A DNA stretch of 5,868 bases from an uncultured Bacillota bacterium (GTDB taxonomy: Bacteria > Bacillota_I > Bacilli_A > RFN20 > CAG-826), in the NCBI GenBank assembly GCA_949298295.1, contig CASFWS010000071.1:1-5868 (forward strand). The letters are read 5' to 3'. The notes under the pieces were generated by a model. The model ran no database searches and was not told where the DNA came from. It saw only the letters and a program-made list of their open reading frames with translations. Below are positions 5,725 through 5,868 of this stretch, piece after piece. A program made the position numbers and the translations under genes. Each line of letters begins with the position of its first letter. Position 1 is the first letter of the stretch.

Positions 5725-5868
5725 TTAGAGGGCTTCCCCGATCTTGGGGTCCTCCTCATAGGCCCTTAGGGTTTCCTCGGCCTCTTCCATTTCCTCTTCG
5801 CTTACGGCGGCGAGGGTCTTCCCGTCGCTCGTCCCCATGACGAGGACGGAATCCGGGTCTTCTTCGCG
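5725..5868 (-). CDS. Small acidic protein, C-terminal 47 residues (possible DUF1292 protein)
   Basis: The frame is open from the right edge of the window to a TAA at 5725-5727. The visible tail begins REEDPDSVLVMGTSDGKTLA and continues with a Glu-rich helix (AVSEEEMEEAEETLRAYEED) and PKIGEAL. A short strand pair followed by a very acidic C-terminal helix is how DUF1292 (YrzB-like) proteins end. In B. subtilis yrzB lies in the same chromosomal neighbourhood as greA, downstream of ruvX. The resemblance is weak in such a short, low-complexity tail, so the family name is a suggestion only. The first Met in the window (codon 11, around 5838) could also be a start, but the preceding codons read naturally as protein. 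Function is unknown for the family. Confidence 0.6.
   Translation of the reverse strand, partial: REEDPDSVLVMGTSDGKTLAAVSEEEMEEAEETLRAYEEDPKIGEAL

Noticed and set aside
1515..5868. Reassigned codons, as known in some uncultured Bacilli
   Set aside because: TAA, TAG and TGA all end genes at the expected places, and the Arg codons examined in greA (CGG, AGG) occur where Arg or Lys is reasonable.

Overview
The window looks like a join of two unrelated bacterial sequences, most simply a chimeric metagenomic contig. No new biological system is evident; the genes recognised are housekeeping and competence genes.

Left part (about 1-1317, + strand): the style is CTG- and GGC-rich and suggests a Desulfovibrio-like proteobacterium or desulfobacterium. 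That assignment rests on the look of the proteins and codon use only. It holds the 3' end of an unrecognised protein gene. Three bases later comes the N-terminal half of an RlmI-type 23S rRNA cytosine methyltransferase. This half carries the PUA domain and stops being recognisable just before the SAM-binding catalytic domain should start.

Junction (about 1313-1450): the methyltransferase frame turns into antisense of a gene on the other strand. From about 1450 rightwards every gene lies on the - strand. The piece between about 1318 and 1450 fits neither neighbour well and may be a third fragment.

Right part (about 1450-5868, all - strand, GC-rich, pyrimidine-rich coding strand): the gene order is typical of Bacillota/Bacilli. 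Reading from right to left it holds the tail of a small acidic protein (possibly DUF1292), greA with its own promoter and terminator, and then comEA, comEC, holA and the start of a metallophosphoesterase gene. All three stop codons (TAA, TAG, TGA) end genes here, so the standard bacterial code applies. A GC-rich uncultured gut Bacilli lineage is a plausible source, which is an inference.

How the genes work together: ComEA and ComEC form the late DNA-uptake machinery (DNA receptor and membrane channel). HolA is the clamp-loader delta subunit, classically encoded just after comEC. GreA rescues backtracked RNA polymerase. A few details deserve a second look: a perfect TATAAT overlapping the comEC stop, 7 nt before a holA start that lacks a Shine-Dalgarno; a greA -10 box inside a perfect inverted repeat; and degenerate signature motifs in ComEA and ComEC.
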